Below are positions 1-13,525 of a stretch of 64,000 nucleotides of DNA, one piece after another. Both the position numbers and the translations under genes were made by a program. Origin of the DNA: Galbula dea (Eukaryota > Chordata > Aves > Piciformes > Galbulidae); the NCBI GenBank assembly GCA_013399015.1, contig VWZX01002696.1:62001-126000 (forward strand), given 5' to 3'. The notes beneath the pieces are model-generated. The model made no database searches, was not told the origin of the DNA, and was given only the letters and a program-made list of their open reading frames with translations. Position 1 is the stretch's first letter. Each line of letters begins with the position of its first letter.

Positions 1-1330
1 CTTGGCTTTTGTGCCAAATCTGCTCCCTTTAGATTAAGAGTTAGGCAATGCACTGGTGAAATTCATTTGACTAATTGTTTCTTAGGAAGAGTGGAAGGTG
101 CAGTAATAATTCAGTTTGCAACAGAGTCATGCTCAGTGGTTAAGCGTGTAGGTAGCTCCCTGAAGTATGAGGTGGCATCACAGATAAATACAGTCTTTGG
201 GATCTCTCTTTCAGAAAAGTGTTTCTCACATTGAATTCTGTTCGATGTTTAGGAGTGTAAAGATTTCTGTAATGTTTTGTAGAGAAGACAGAATGTGCAA
301 CATCATATGGTGATGAGAATGTAATAGTTATGTAACAGATCTTTCTACAGTGATGCATATTGCCAAAATTAACATTAAAGTTTAAATATCTGGGTTTGTT
401 ATTCATGTTTATGCAACACTCCATGGACACTGAAGGTTACCTTCCTGGTACAATAAAGAACTGAAAGAAAGGGTAGCTTTAAAAATATTAGGGTGGAAGA
501 ATGTCTGGGCTGGATGGTGACCAAGCATCTCAGAAGCTCCTTAGTGACTCACTGTCACAGCTATCTCAGCACTCTGATTCCCAAGCAGCTGCTTTCCAGG
601 ACAGCAACATTTCTGATCCTGTGGTGCATTAAAGCTGACTTGAGCTGCTTCAGAACTATATGTAGCTTAAGAGCCATACGTTGGTCCCTCTGCCATAGAT
701 TAAGTTTGTTATGTCTATGGTTGTTGGATATGCTGTATTGTGTATGTGTTACAAGGCAAGAAGCATATCCCTGTGATAGTCCCTGTGAAGGATTTCATAG
801 GAGTATGAAATACAGATGCTTCACTTTTTTTCTGTAAATCTCTTCATATGTCGCTTCAGTTCTATAACCAAACTTGTTTTCTGAAGTTCAGATGTTAATA
901 GATACTGAACTTTCAGTCATGAATACTGATTAACATGACTGACTTTCTATGCGATTTATTTCCAAACCAATTTTTTAAACTTGAGTTCAACCTTTTATGC
1001 CTCTGCTATGTTTAAGGTATTAGACTTTGTTTCTATTTTATATCATATTATAGCTTTCTTCTTTCAGTGTAACAGAAAAATCGATGTGAAAGCACAAATC
1101 TCCTATTCCTTGTTCCTCCATTTGGTGCTTTGGTTACATCATAGATTTTAGCATGTACAGGAGAAACAAGCACTGAATGCTTTTCTGCCTGTGAATGTCT
1201 TTTTGCCTACTGCAATCACAATTGCCTCGTGCATTTTTTTAGTTGATGCTGATTCTTACTGACCTTAATCCCTCTTCTGAAGAGAAATGCCTGTCGAACC
1301 TTGTAATACTGTCAAAAAGCATGAAGTTCA
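1..1330. other. Intergenic flank, no gene seen
   Basis: This is AT-rich sequence with very few CpG dinucleotides. Open frames reach about 114 codons (493-837 plus) and 96 codons (140-430 minus). Neither resembles a known domain, and both have the cysteine- and serine-rich composition of chance frames. I see no splice-bounded exon, RNA gene or repeat family here. Confidence 0.6.
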
Positions 1331-1445
1331 GAGAATCATAGTCTAGTGATGGAAAAGTCCTGTTAGGTCATCCAGTCCATCTCTTGCAAGCACAAGATTC
1401 TCCACGGGAGTAGTCCCTAATGCTCTGACTGCTCGAGAATGGTCT
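1331..1445 (-). mobile_element. Old CR1 3'-end fragment
   Basis: Read on plus, the segment starts GAGAATCATAGTCTAGTGATGG and continues with GTCATCCAGTCCATCTC. These match the reverse-complemented CR1 3' end, whose usual form is AGAATCATAGAAT...GGTTGG...GTCATCTAGTCCAACTC. The element is therefore on the minus strand and 5'-truncated, as CR1 copies normally are. Divergence is high and the tandem tail is reduced to one unit, which suggests an old insertion. The right boundary is uncertain; similarity fades after the 'AATGCTCTGACTG' stretch near 1430. CR1 is a non-LTR retrotransposon that moves by target-primed reverse transcription. This copy has no coding capacity. Confidence 0.6.
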
Positions 1446-4400
1446 GTAGTCTCTCAGCTGGAAACCCAGAAATGGATCCATTGTACATATAGATGTTCCA
1501 CTGCAACATTTCTCCTTGGTACTTGCTTAAATTTTGACCTGGAGACCATTCAGGTAATATGTGATTGTTGATCCAGGGCATCTACATGTGCGTGTGGCTG
1601 TGGCGTATCACATTCAAAAGGCATGAATGAGTGCTGGCAAAATAACATTAGCAATGTCTAAAGGGACACATGACTGAGCAGATTAGCATCCTATTTCTGC
1701 ACTGACAGGCAATTCTTGCCAAGAAGCTGAGTATCGGTGACTGTGGTTTTTAGTTTAATAGTATGGGAGCTGTCTTCTCAAGTCTCTCAGTATTATATTG
1801 AGTACAATTCTGAGCTTAGCAAAGCTGTACATTTCTTTCATGTTACCTGACCTACGTATGTAAAGCTGTATGTCTTACAATAGAAAGTAATTTGGGATAC
1901 TGAAGGATCTTAAGTAAATGATTATGGATCAGTATTACTGAGAAGATACCTTGCTGCCAGTATTCTTAAGTGAACTCCCTATATACATCTCAGAATTTGT
2001 TTACTTCAAGTAATATATACCTGTTAGAAGTTGAGAGGTTCTTGGGAGGAATCCTGGTTCGTTTACATGGTTGTGGGGTGTAAGGCTTTTCATCAGCTAC
2101 AGACCATGTAGATGTAGACAAGAAAGATCAAATGAGAAAATATGCTTCAATCTGAGCAGCCATCATTGTTACAGAAAATTTTTCTGTTTTCTCCCAGCTA
2201 GGATTTGAATTTACTTCCTATGTGAAAAATGCTAAAAATGGTTAGGGTTTGGAAAGCTCACATCCTTTGTTTATTATGTATTTTTAGAACTTTGAGATGA
2301 AAGTAGTTATTTGAAATAAAAACGTCTTGTAATTGTTGAAGTTAATGGAAGGTAAAACTTTGGACATTCCTTAAATTTTAATCCCTCTATATTGCATGTG
2401 ATTTCATGTGATCTCTTGCTCTCTGAGAAACCGCTTCATTATCTTGCATAACAGTTTGGCAGATCTCCATCTTCGCTCTGCTGAATAAAGGAATAGTGTT
2501 TCTACAGAAACAAGTTTGAGAATTTACAAGATGGAGAAAGAGCTCCACGTTTAAAATCCACTTCTTAAATAATCACTTGTTAGAAGCCAAGCTTTTTTGT
2601 TGTAGTCATGTTGCTATTAATATTAGAATAAAGTAGGAGCTGAATTTTATGAAAGTTTTTGCATACTGGAAAAATTTTATGCAGGGGCCTGAAGTCTCCC
2701 ATGTCATTGGAAATGATTTACCAAGACTGAAAAATCACAAGGAAAGACTGGGATATGCAGATAGCAAAATGTTTGTTTTTTCTTCTACAGAGACAGATTT
2801 AGCCAAATGCAGTTCAGAAGTTAAATAAATGTCATGTTATTGATAATTGTAATTCTTAAATGTCAGATTTTAAAGGAAGTGTGCCTAGTGTATGCAGCAA
2901 CTCCAAACCTGTGCTGTTGAGATGCAACTGTAACAGTGGTAAAAAGAAGCTGCACATTCGTTCTATCTGAAAAAAACGAGGCACTTGGCTAAAGGTGGTT
3001 GTGTATGGCTGCATGCATCTATTTGTGTGTGTGTGTGTGTGTGTGTGTGTAAACTAGAGGTCACATGGATGGGCTCAAAGTGCCTAGTTGAAAATACTTA
3101 CTTCACTAGTAAACAAATCAATAGCAATCCCTAAAGGTTTCATTAGATTAATAATTTACACTTGTGTAATGTGATTGATTTAGTTATTGTGGATGCACTT
3201 GAAATCGTTTCAGATGCACTTAAATAGTTTTAATTTCATTTAATGAATTAATGGATCAATCTCATTCCTCAGAGTGTTATTGAAATTGATTTAAATGTGT
3301 CTACACTAAACTGGATATGAAAGTTGTTTAATTTAGAACACTACAGCAAAATGATTCCCAAGTACAGCTGTAGCTGATACTTCTGTGTATACTGTCTTTG
3401 AAGTGGTGTAGTATCAATTCCAGTTACGGTACTTTGTCAAACTTAGTGCATGACCAGAAGAGTGGACAGCTGCTTTCTTTCCACAGATGTCCTACCCAAA
3501 ACATTATCACATAGATTTAAAAAAATAATCACAGACATTACTATGATTCATTGTGTTCTGTCCAAGATGTGAGTGCTGCACTGATGACAGCAGTTGTTCA
3601 CTTAGGAGTCAATCCATTAATCAGAAATAACAGTATTCACTATTGATCAGGTAAGTTTAGCCACCTGTATAGGCTTTTTACTATCTGTGAAGTGATCTCC
3701 ACACAGAATAGTTCTAAATTATTTCTGCCTTGTCTGTTCAGCTGGAAATTGCTTCTGCCTCTTGGCAATGGAGATTTAAATCTTGAGAGAAATTAGGGGG
3801 GCTGTAGTATTAATTTAACACTTGATTCCTTTGTTCTTCTAGACTACTCCTATTATGAAATGGAGTAGAAATTAAAGGCAGTAAACTTCAGCACAAGAAG
3901 GTAGAAAAAAGGTTGGTCTCTGTCACAGGAAGAGGAGAAACAAGCCCCCTTAGTATGTACAAGTGGTGTATTTCTTTGCTACAGTACTGTTGATGAACTG
4001 GTGGTGTCCTTAGGATACCGAGGAAATTTCTGTTAGGTAACACTGTCTAAACTTGCCAACATAAAAGTGAACTACTGGTAGTAAGACTGGTCTTTAAAGC
4101 CAAGATAACTTGCCACTGGCCAAAAATTAAGTTTATAGATATGACAGAATGAGCCCTGGTGGAAAAACATGCCATTGGGACCCACTGAGTCTGTAAATAT
4201 TTTATGATATATGCCAATTCCATTTAGATTTTCTTCTTAAGAAAAGAGGGGACAAGTGGATGCAGCAGGCTGATGTAATGTTTGATTTACACTTTATGTC
4301 AAATAAGGGATTTTGTGATCGACACGTTTAAGGGCATCTGTTGCCCAATTCAAACAAACACTTCTGACCACAGTCATATTTAAAAGATAAGCCAGATTTG

Positions 4401-7400
4401 TCCTCTGATAAAAGGTACATGGCTCTGAAGGCTGAAACTAAAACATAGCTTATGCCTGTGTTACATACTAATACTAATACAACTACAGAACCACTGAATG
4501 GAATGAACAAGTTTCAGAATGTCTATGCTTTTCCCATTTTTAACCTTGGTCCAGATGTGTTTTTCCACTGCATTATTTTTTCCCAAGTTTTAAAATGTAC
4601 CACATTTAGATGAGTTGGAGGTGAGGTACAGAGTGTGTTAAGCTAGTCAAGGAATTAAACATTTCTAATAAACATCTCTATTACTGTTTGTTTTCAGCAG
4701 TGAAATATACCCTATGGAAAAGATTCTTCTGATTTCTGGGAGCAGAAAGACTAGCACTTAGTGAGCTTTTCTACTTCTGTTACTACTTTTCATCTTTTTT
4801 AATCATCCGGCTTCTTATGTTTATCTCTAACATGCATGGACTGAAACATTAAAATTCTTGCCAAAAGGCAAGATGCCACCCTTAAAAGTAGCTTCTGTTG
4901 GATCTGTCAGTTGATAACTAAGTAGTGCATGATTTTTTTCTGGGTCATTTGAGCATATGAGGCAAAGATCTTGCTGATGGTGCAGCTGATATCTTTTGTC
5001 CTCTGACATTTTATCCACTCAAAGATTCCCTTCATAATTTGACTGAGGTTGAGTGAAATATTCAGGAAGTACAAGGCATGAGATGTGAATATGGCATACT
5101 GAGGAAAAATATTTTTAAAAAAGCAAGAACATAATCAAGGGCTAAGAAACTCTCTTTTTTGAAATACAAGAGTATGGAGAAACAGACTCTAAAATTAGAT
5201 AGGTAATAAAATAATGCCCACAGCAATAACACTGAAACATTGAGAAGTGATTAAACAGAAAGAAAAACTGGAAACCCACTTTTCAAAAAGCAGCCCTGAT
5301 CATAGCTGCCTGGTGAAAAGAGAAGGACTAACATAAAAGAAAGCGTGGGAGAAAGAAGTTATCTTTCTCTGACTTTAGCTGAGCATTGCGAGGTATCTAT
5401 TGAAAGTACTTCCTTGCAGCAAGCCTTTATTCATCTAAAAATGCAAAAACTATAGAAATGCCATTTAAAACCAATTATATAGAAGGCTGTCCTTAAGTAG
5501 AACCATTATGCAAACCAAGAAATACCACAGATTCCTTACATTCTCATCATGTTAGGACTGCAGCTGGTAGCTGATCACTCCAAGCCTTGTTAAGGAGTGA
5601 GAGGACCTGGACAGGGCTGTGTTTCAATGTGTGAGGTACTAACAAGATTTTCTGTATCAAGAAGGCTGTGCCTGTAAAAATTTCTCCTCCAGGAATGGCT
5701 CATGGAATGGTGACGTTGCTACCAGCTTGTCAAAACTTTACCTTTCCTGGTAAGGAAAAGTAAACAAATTCAGTGAAAGTAGAAAGATGATTTTTTTGCT
5801 TTCCTTTTATTACTCCCACAGGGAAGAGTGGAGTCACAGGGAATAATAGTACATGCTTCCTTTTAACATTTAGAGACCAGCTGATTGCACTAGCAGAGTA
5901 AATATCTTGCATTCCATTAATGTCTTGCAGGTTGTATTTCAGGGTGATTTCAGAAGTGGAAACTCTTAACTGAATTTTAAGTCATAGCATGTCTCTGTGG
6001 TTTTTGTATAAGAATAAAGAGTTGGAAGTTAGTTGCAAAAAGTATTTTTTAATACATAGATTCTTAATGAGATTTTTAATTTTGTTTGAAGTAAATTATA
6101 AAAGTGCTGTTGTAACTTAGTTTAATTACAGTTACAATCTTTAGACACCTTTGTAGAAATTAGTAAGACTGAAATGTAAAGGACTTGTCCACTTACATAG
6201 CTGATACCTAAGACCAGCTTCCAGGATTAGCAGTTTCACATAACACTGCCAATTCTGTATTTTCATTTTCACCTTTTCATTTATCTTTCAATTGATCACT
6301 CCTCTTATGGAATTATTCTGTAGTTTAATTGAGGAAGAATAAGAATGTGGTGGCTCATTTACTGAACTGTCTCAACATTTGGAGCCCTGCCAGTTGGTTT
6401 GCCACTGAAAGAAAAGGTTATGATCTAGACAGTGGCATCCTCTCTGAAAGTGACTTCATGACCTACCGGTCAGTCATCTTGTTTCTTGAGTAAAAATATC
6501 TACAGATGGTATGTCATCTTCTCCTTCAGCCGAAGTATCATCACATCATCATCATCAATCAAGAAAACTACCTCAAAGTCTACATTAGGTACAGAAATTG
6601 AGAAAGCAAACTCTCTTGATGTTTGTATGAAATCAATTTGTTGTGTCAGTAGGAGAGTCTTTCTTCAGAGTCTGAAAGTAAACTGTATGTTAAGGAGAAA
6701 CACTGCTGAAACTGAGTGGTCCAGTGCCACCCAGCCGGTTCCAGCTTTACTGTTACTTGTGGTGGTAGCACTGAGAGACCTCAGCTGGTGATTTCACCCA
6801 GCTGTGCTAAGAGCTCTACTTGTTTGTGTTTGTAGTAAGAGGCAGTGCCTGCCCTGAAGAGTAGACACAGTTAAATATAAAAGATGGACAAAGCAAAGTA
6901 AGGAAACATGCAAATAGTTGCCCATCAGCAATGAGAGAACTAGGAATGGCATCCATCCAAGATACCACTGCACCTCCAGACCTGTGGTCTGTACACTCAG
7001 TGAGAGTGCTTTGTGTGTGGGGGAAGTTGAAGGAGAAACCTTGCTCTTCTGCTCTTTTATTTTTATAGGGTCAATAGGCACAAACAGATTTTCCTAGTTA
7101 ATTCTTTTAGACAACTTGAAGTGGAACGTCTTCAGCCTTCCAAATCCACCCCCTGGACTTAATTCCTGCTGATTTATGTATGCTGTATGGAATATATATT
7201 AATATATGTTAAAAAAGCACTGTCCAAAGTGGTCAGTTTGGATTGAGCTTTTCTGGAACATTAGAAAAATCCTCCAGATGGCAGAATAACTGCTTCACTG
7301 TACATACAGTAGATGGGGATATAGTTTTATCCCTTCCAACAAAACAATCCTGGTTTAGAATTGGTATCTGATAGAGTAACTGCGTTTTGGGGTTTTTTTT

Positions 7401-9894
7401 GTTTCTTTTTTTATTATTTTAACAGCAGTTTTGATCAGAGCCTGTGGGGAAATGACACAGTTTAAGTAATATTTGCTTGTTTTGTGCAGTGTTTGACTGA
7501 GTATCTTACCTCCATTCTATCCTTAGATAACTAAAGGTTAGTACCAAACTGATTTATGTGTGGAGTGGCTTAAGAGATTTCGTCAAAGTACAAAGAAGGA
7601 GGATATACTAGGGGTATACAGGATGTTTTCAGGTCTTGTTTCACATTGCATTTATTATTGCCCAGTGCAACAGCAGTGGTAAAAAAAGCTTCAAAATTAA
7701 ACAGAATGTGAAGCAAATTCTGTTTTGACATATCTTTTGCTTAGTGCACTGTAATAGCCAAAGAAAATTAACTTTTCCCTCCCTTCAGAAATCTCCTATG
7801 CTTAATGTCTCTTTAATAAAGTTGTGTGGAATCATAAATTTGATACAGAATTTGTCATGTATGCCTTCTTCATATGCTTTGATTCTTATGCTTGGCATCT
7901 ATCTCAGGTTCTTCAAGAGACATCTCTAGAGAATGCATAATCTCTCTATGTTTTCAGGATTTCTCACTCATTATCCAGTAATACAGAGAAGTTCATATAA
8001 TGTAATTTTAAAATACATTTCAAATTTCTTCAAATGCAGTTTTGCTCCTGGAATCAGCAGGAAAAAACCTAAGAATTTTGTTACTCTCCAAGTCTTTACA
8101 AATCATTAGCTGCAGGTGAGTGATAGCTCACCTGCCACAGAATGAGAGTGTTGATGCCATTTTGGCATCGCCATTTTGGCCTCTTCATGTGTGGAGAGAC
8201 AGCAGATAGATGGATGCATCCCTCCACTGTTGCTTCTGAGTCCTACGTGATGGTAAATGATTTCTAAACCAGCATTTTGATAAATAAAACATGAATTGCT
8301 CTGGGAAGATGCTTGCCCAGAGTTCTCCCTTGTTTAAGTGCAGGATTTGCTTTGAGAGACGTTTTGACACATCTGGATGCACAGCATGTTAGCTGAAGGC
8401 AAACAGACATTGCAGTGATAAGGGACAGCTGGGTCCTGCTGGCTCAGCACACTGGAGGCTTGCACTAAAATGCTGACACTGCATCGTGACCACAGTTCCC
8501 AGGTGATCACTCCATTGCCTGTGACATTAGAAATCAGCAGAAAGTTAGCTGAGAAATCATTCATGCAAACTGAGAGAGACAGAAAGCAAAAGAGAAACCA
8601 CAGCTGACTCTCTGGAGAAGAGGCAAATCAGTAAGTTTCTCCATTACAGAAGTTTTGGGCAGTTCATTTTATCCCTCAAATAAAAGGAGAAGTAAGTTTA
8701 GGTTCAGATGTGGATCCATTCTGACAATCACCATGTCCTGATGGCAGGAAACATGAAAAAATGCAAAACAAACTGTACTGAAATTCATACAACCTGCATG
8801 AATGCTTAAGACCTTTTTCATATTGCCTCTCATTCTCTCTATCCATTCTTATCCTTTTGTTGATTCCAGAGGGATCAGCAAAGGCAGGGGAAGGAACACA
8901 TAAACTTCCATGTGGCTTAAAGCCAATTCTTTATCATCTCAGAATGCAAACACCTTCAGTGGTTTTTTGTGATTGGCAGAAAGAAAAATTTGGAACACTT
9001 GAGCAACTCAAGTCTTTTAATATGTAGAGAGAGATATATATATATTTAACTTTACCATGGGTTTTATGGCTTGGCAAGTAAAAGCTGAAATAAGAGCAGA
9101 AAGGAAGAAAAGTTCATAATTTTTTTTAGGTTGATTACATATTACATTTAGAGCACCAGAGAAGTTCCAGAGGGTTGTTATTTGTTCAGAATTCTAAACG
9201 TACAGTTAGGCCCTGAGACCTCATGCTTGTAAATAGCTCTCAAACCGACAGTCCACGTGGTTGAAAAACATTAATTCCTGCATTAATTTAAACAAGACAT
9301 GTATGGTTGCTCAAAATACCAACCATAATTTGTTAAAAAGAGAAATCACCTTCTGAACCACTTTTCTCTGTTACATATCTAGACCAAAATAAGCAAAGTG
9401 TGTACAAATTGAAGTTTTGTTTATAAACCAAATTTTTATGTTTAATGCAAATTAGATGCCTTATCTGCCAAAGTGCTACTTTACCAATTTAAAATGAAAA
9501 GCTGTGAAGTGTGCTCTCTTTTGAAAAGAGAAGAGTTTGCCAAAGGAAGGCGTTAATGTGTGTTGCTTGCTACAGAGAGTTGCTACAATGCTGATGTGGC
9601 AGTGTCTTCTATTACACTCTACTTAAGCAAGGTAGGTCTACAATATATAATATCACAAAAGTAAAATTAGAACTCATTAAATAGCACCTAGTTAAAAACC
9701 CCTAAAAACTAGTGACAGTATCCTGTTTCTTTTGTGATTCATTTGTAGGAATGGCATTGAATGGTGGACATGATGTATTACTACATTAAGTACATGATAT
9801 ATTGTTAGGTAAATGAGATTATTTAAGCATCGAGATCTCCATATCTGTCAATATTTGGAAGTTATGATCAATTATAGAAAAAGATAGCAAAGGA
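1446..9894. other. Intergenic stretch, no gene seen
   Basis: About 8.4 kb of CpG-poor, AT-rich DNA. The longest frames are near 100 codons (6486-6791 plus, 6794-7081 minus), with no recognisable domain. Features noted are a TG microsatellite (3024-3050) and a short AT run at about 9033-9045. I saw no CR1 tail, tRNA-like fold or exon bounded by convincing splice sites. Confidence 0.55.
3024..3050. repeat. (TG)n microsatellite
   Basis: An uninterrupted run of TG dinucleotides, about 13 units, follows ATT and ends at TAAACTAG. It is a simple repeat likely to vary in length between individuals. Alternating purine-pyrimidine DNA of this kind can adopt Z-DNA, but nothing nearby points to a function. 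Confidence 0.95.
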
Positions 9895-11615
9895 TAAAAG
9901 GCAGTTCTGAACAGGAGGGGAATGAGTTAAACTGTGTTTAGGTAAGTTGGATATATTCAAGTTGGCAGTTCCTGATGGAATTCATTGTAGACTACTTAAG
10001 AAAAGTAGGTGAAGCAGTCTTTGAAGCATTAGCAATTATCTTTGAAAACCTATGGAGGATGGGGGGGAGAGGTCCCAGTGGTCTGGAGATGCACATAATA
10101 CATTGTGTCTCTTTGAAGAGGGGAAAAAAGAAGAGCTAAGGAATCATAGACAAAGGAGCTTCACTAGTATCAGCAAGATACTAGACCGACTTGTTTAACA
10201 ACCAGTTTATAGCATCTTGAGGATAGTAAGGTGGTATAAAGATTGACTGGATCTTTATGATGCACAAATTGCATCAAGCCAAATTCCTTACTTTTTTCAA
10301 TAGTTAAGTAGCCTGGTAGAGGAGGAAGAGCCCAAGTGGTGTCATATGTCTGACTTTAGCAACGCTTTGAACACAACTCCATGTAATGTTCTGATTAGTA
10401 ATCTCGTGAGGTAAAAATAGAAGTCCACTGCAAAACAACATGCTCAGTATACTACTATTGGTAGTTTGCTGTTAGAAAGGGTAGCCAGTTCAGATGGGCT
10501 TGAGCAAATGTTCATCCTTCCATCCTTGTAAGGACAGTTTTCATGCATATGTTGTATGGGGGAGGAGAGAGTATGCTTAAAAAATCTGGATGATAATAAC
10601 CCAAAACTGTTTCTAAATGCTTTGAGAGGCAAATTGGAATTCAGAATGATTTTGATTACTTGAAGAAATGCTCCGAGATCTGTAAGACATAATCCAGTAA
10701 ATTTAAAAGCAGATGAAGAAATCTGGAGCAAAACATAAAATGAGAAATAACTGGTTGGCAACAATAATGTGAAGGATGAATGGGGAATTGTGGAGTGTGT
10801 CAACACTGTGATGCTGTTTCAAAAAAAGCAAACATTGTTCTGAAATATATTCATAGGACTGTCAATATCAGATGTATTAGTAAGACCTCCTCTGAGGCCA
10901 AGAGTAATTTATTCGCTTTTTGCCTCTGTCTCTAGGAAGAAAACAGATAACTTAGTGTGCAGAAGAGAGCAGCAAATGTGGTGTTTAGAAAAATTTGCCA
11001 CATGGGGTTTGCTAAGCCTAGAAAAGGGAAGAAAAGAGTAAACATCAGTTTTCAAATAGGTAAAAAATTGTTGAAATGTAAGCAGTAACAGTTGTTCTCC
11101 AGGACCACTGACTATAGGATCAGAGATATGAAGTGCTTTGCAGCAGAACTGACTGACACTGGTCAGTGCAAAATCCATCACTTCATTGTCATTTTGTGTT
11201 CAGTCCTCTTCCTATCACATTTAAAGGAAGGAATGAACTGTGGTTTGTGTGAGGTACATGTGCACACCATGTTTTGGAGATTTTTGAAAGCAAGTCTGGA
11301 AAACATCTGTAGAAGATTTAGTTATCTTTACTCACTGGAGGAGAATGGGCTACAGCTTTACATGATTTTTACTGTACAGTCTTATCAGATCACTTGCTGT
11401 GATCTGGTTAGGGATGTGTGGCCCCAGCAAAGACACTGATGGGGAGGGCAGTGCCTCCAGAACAACTCCTGGGACTCACAGCTTGCTCCTAATGACTCCA
11501 TAGGAAAATGGACCTCGGCCTGGGTGAAATGTCCTTCAGGCTGTGACTCAAGCCCTGCTGGGCTAGATGATCTCTTGACGTTTCTTACAGCCTCTAATTC
11601 TGTGATTCTCTGATT
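9895..11615 (+). mobile_element. Long, decayed CR1 retrotransposon with ORF2 remnants
   Basis: A single plus-strand CR1 copy with recognisable ORF2 pieces in order. Near 9973-9995 it reads VPDGIH, and at about 10009-10060 EAVFEALAIIFENLWRMG; both are typical of the CR1 reverse-transcriptase fingers region. At 10352-10381 it reads DFSNALNTTP, the counterpart of motif A (DFSKAFDTVP), with the catalytic aspartate replaced by asparagine. A C-terminal block CDAVSKKANIVLKYIHRT lies at 10807-10860. The 3' end carries GGGCTAGATGATCTCTTGACG, then ATTCTGTGATTCT ending near 11612. The distance between motif A and the C-terminal block is far shorter than in an intact element, so a large internal piece (YADD region) is deleted. 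Frameshifts and stops are frequent. The element is inactive, and much older than the copies at 26 kb and 27.7 kb by its divergence. The segment 11170-11480 is poorly matched and could include another insertion. Confidence 0.8.
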
Positions 11616-12074
11616 ATTTAAATGTCATTTTCTGTGGTCAGACTTACAGGCTAAACCAGCAAGTTCTATTTTGAATTTTCACTTTATGCTTCATTGACTA
11701 AAAGAATCCTTCTGGTCTGTTGGTTTACTGTGGGTGATAAAGATGTAACTAGTAGGGAAAAAACTCCATTTCTTCAGCATTCAGGTAGAAATAATTTTTC
11801 ATTTGTGTGTTCATATGTTTTCCTGAAGCAGAATATATATTATAAACTTTGAAGGGTTTAGAATATACATAAGGTTGTTTAAATATTATTACATTTCATA
11901 AATATTGTTGCAGTTGATAAGAGTATGTGAAGTAGGAATCTCTATGGTAAGCTAATTAAATCTCTTATATACATGTTTTTCATATTAAAAAAACCCAAAT
12001 GTTGCCTCTTAAGGCAAATTGTGACCAAATCCAATAATTTTTAATGGTTGACTTAGAACAATGTCTGTAAATAG

Positions 12075-12099
12075 TGTATGTAACAGGCTGTTACATACA
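12075..12099. repeat. Near-perfect 25-nt palindrome
   Basis: The sequence TGTATGTAACAG, a central G, then CTGTTACATACA gives 12-bp arms around a single unpaired base. Arms of this length are unlikely by chance at any one site but expected now and then in 64 kb. It could be a dimeric transcription-factor site or a small hairpin. No neighbouring element explains it. Confidence 0.9.
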
Positions 12100-13525
12100 G
12101 AAGCGTGTCAGTTAGGAGCTGGGCTCTATGATCATCCTGAATGTTCAATCTTTCTCATACTAGAAGGGCTGGTTACTCAGCTAGTGTATCCTGATGGGGG
12201 TCTTCTTAAATCAAAACATGCACTTGTTTAGATTGTTTGAGAACCTTTAGTGCAAACTACAATAGATGCCTTGAGTTCCTGCAGTACGCTTTTGGTAACA
12301 GCTGAACGCGTTCCTCGGGACTGTCTGAGGAACTGTGGGTTGGCTGCATTCCTGTATGGTCAGAATCCAAACAGATGCATAGATAAGATGTGCAGGGCAA
12401 GCTTATCTTTGCTTGCTGCTTTTTTTGAATATACTGACTTGAAATGTGAGTAGAACTCCCTCATGCAAGTGACGAGAGTATAATGAATTCCCTGGCTAGG
12501 TATATTACAGAAACGTTCCTTATTACCGCAGCAGCAAGCAGGCATTTCAGGCAAGGAGTAGAAGTCCTTTCTTGACAGTGACATTAAAGCATTGTCACCT
12601 ACTGTTTTATTTTTACAGTAAACAAGATGGTAGGATGTTTGTGTTCAAACTTCCAGCCTGGAACGTTTTGAGGAGAGGGAGAACATCATTAGAGGTCACA
12701 GGTTGAGAACTGGGTGATGCTTTTACTGAGTGGCGGTATTAGAGTACATGGAAATGCTGCCTCTCTCTGGGAGAGTGTGCTTTCCTCAGTCTCGTACTAT
12801 TTGAAGTAAAAGGGCTTTTAGTTTTGTGTGGGCAGAGCAATTAGGATTCCCCTAGGGGGAGGTATATAATTATTTTGGGAAATAAGAAACTTCTTCATCA
12901 TTCTTCTTAACTTACTCAGCTCATTTTCTCACAGTTGAGAGAATTTTGCAGTTTTTGTTGTATATTCTTTAATACCTGGCATTTCTATTTCCTATCTCAA
13001 GTTGTCTTCTAAGAGGACAAAAATCTTACAGAAATGGAGGCAATGTCTTACAAGATAATATTAAAAGCATTGATAATAGTAACTAAGAAGCTATGTAGAT
13101 AGTAGAATACAATAATAGAAATATCTTTATGCGTGATGTGGGGTAGGGGCAAACTCTCTCCCTTTCACAGACATTTTAAGGTTTGGTTCAAAGTTGAGTT
13201 CCAGTAGTAAGAGAAATTTAGTTTATTTTAGAAATTTTGTTAGTGAATTGTTAAGGTGTTTTATTTTGTTATTGATGAAAAAAGTCTGTGGGAACCAGAA
13301 ACGCTTCCTGGAAAAAAGGTGGAATTTAAAACAAAATAGAAGTTCAGTGGACTTTCTCAAGTGATGTACTGGAAGTGCTGGTCTAGAAGATAGTTGCCTG
13401 GTAAGTAGTTGTTTCTGGTCTTTTATGTATTTCTCAGTTTAAATAGTAAGGGTGAAATGGTGCCCAAGGATGCAGGGTCTTGGAAACTGCAAGATCCCTG
13501 AGCTGGAATTAATCCTCATACTGAC

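Noticed and set aside
12640..12800. GAACATCATTAGAGGTCACAGG, faintly like an internal CR1 sequence
   Set aside because: No diagnostic 3' motif or tail; the similarity is too weak to support.
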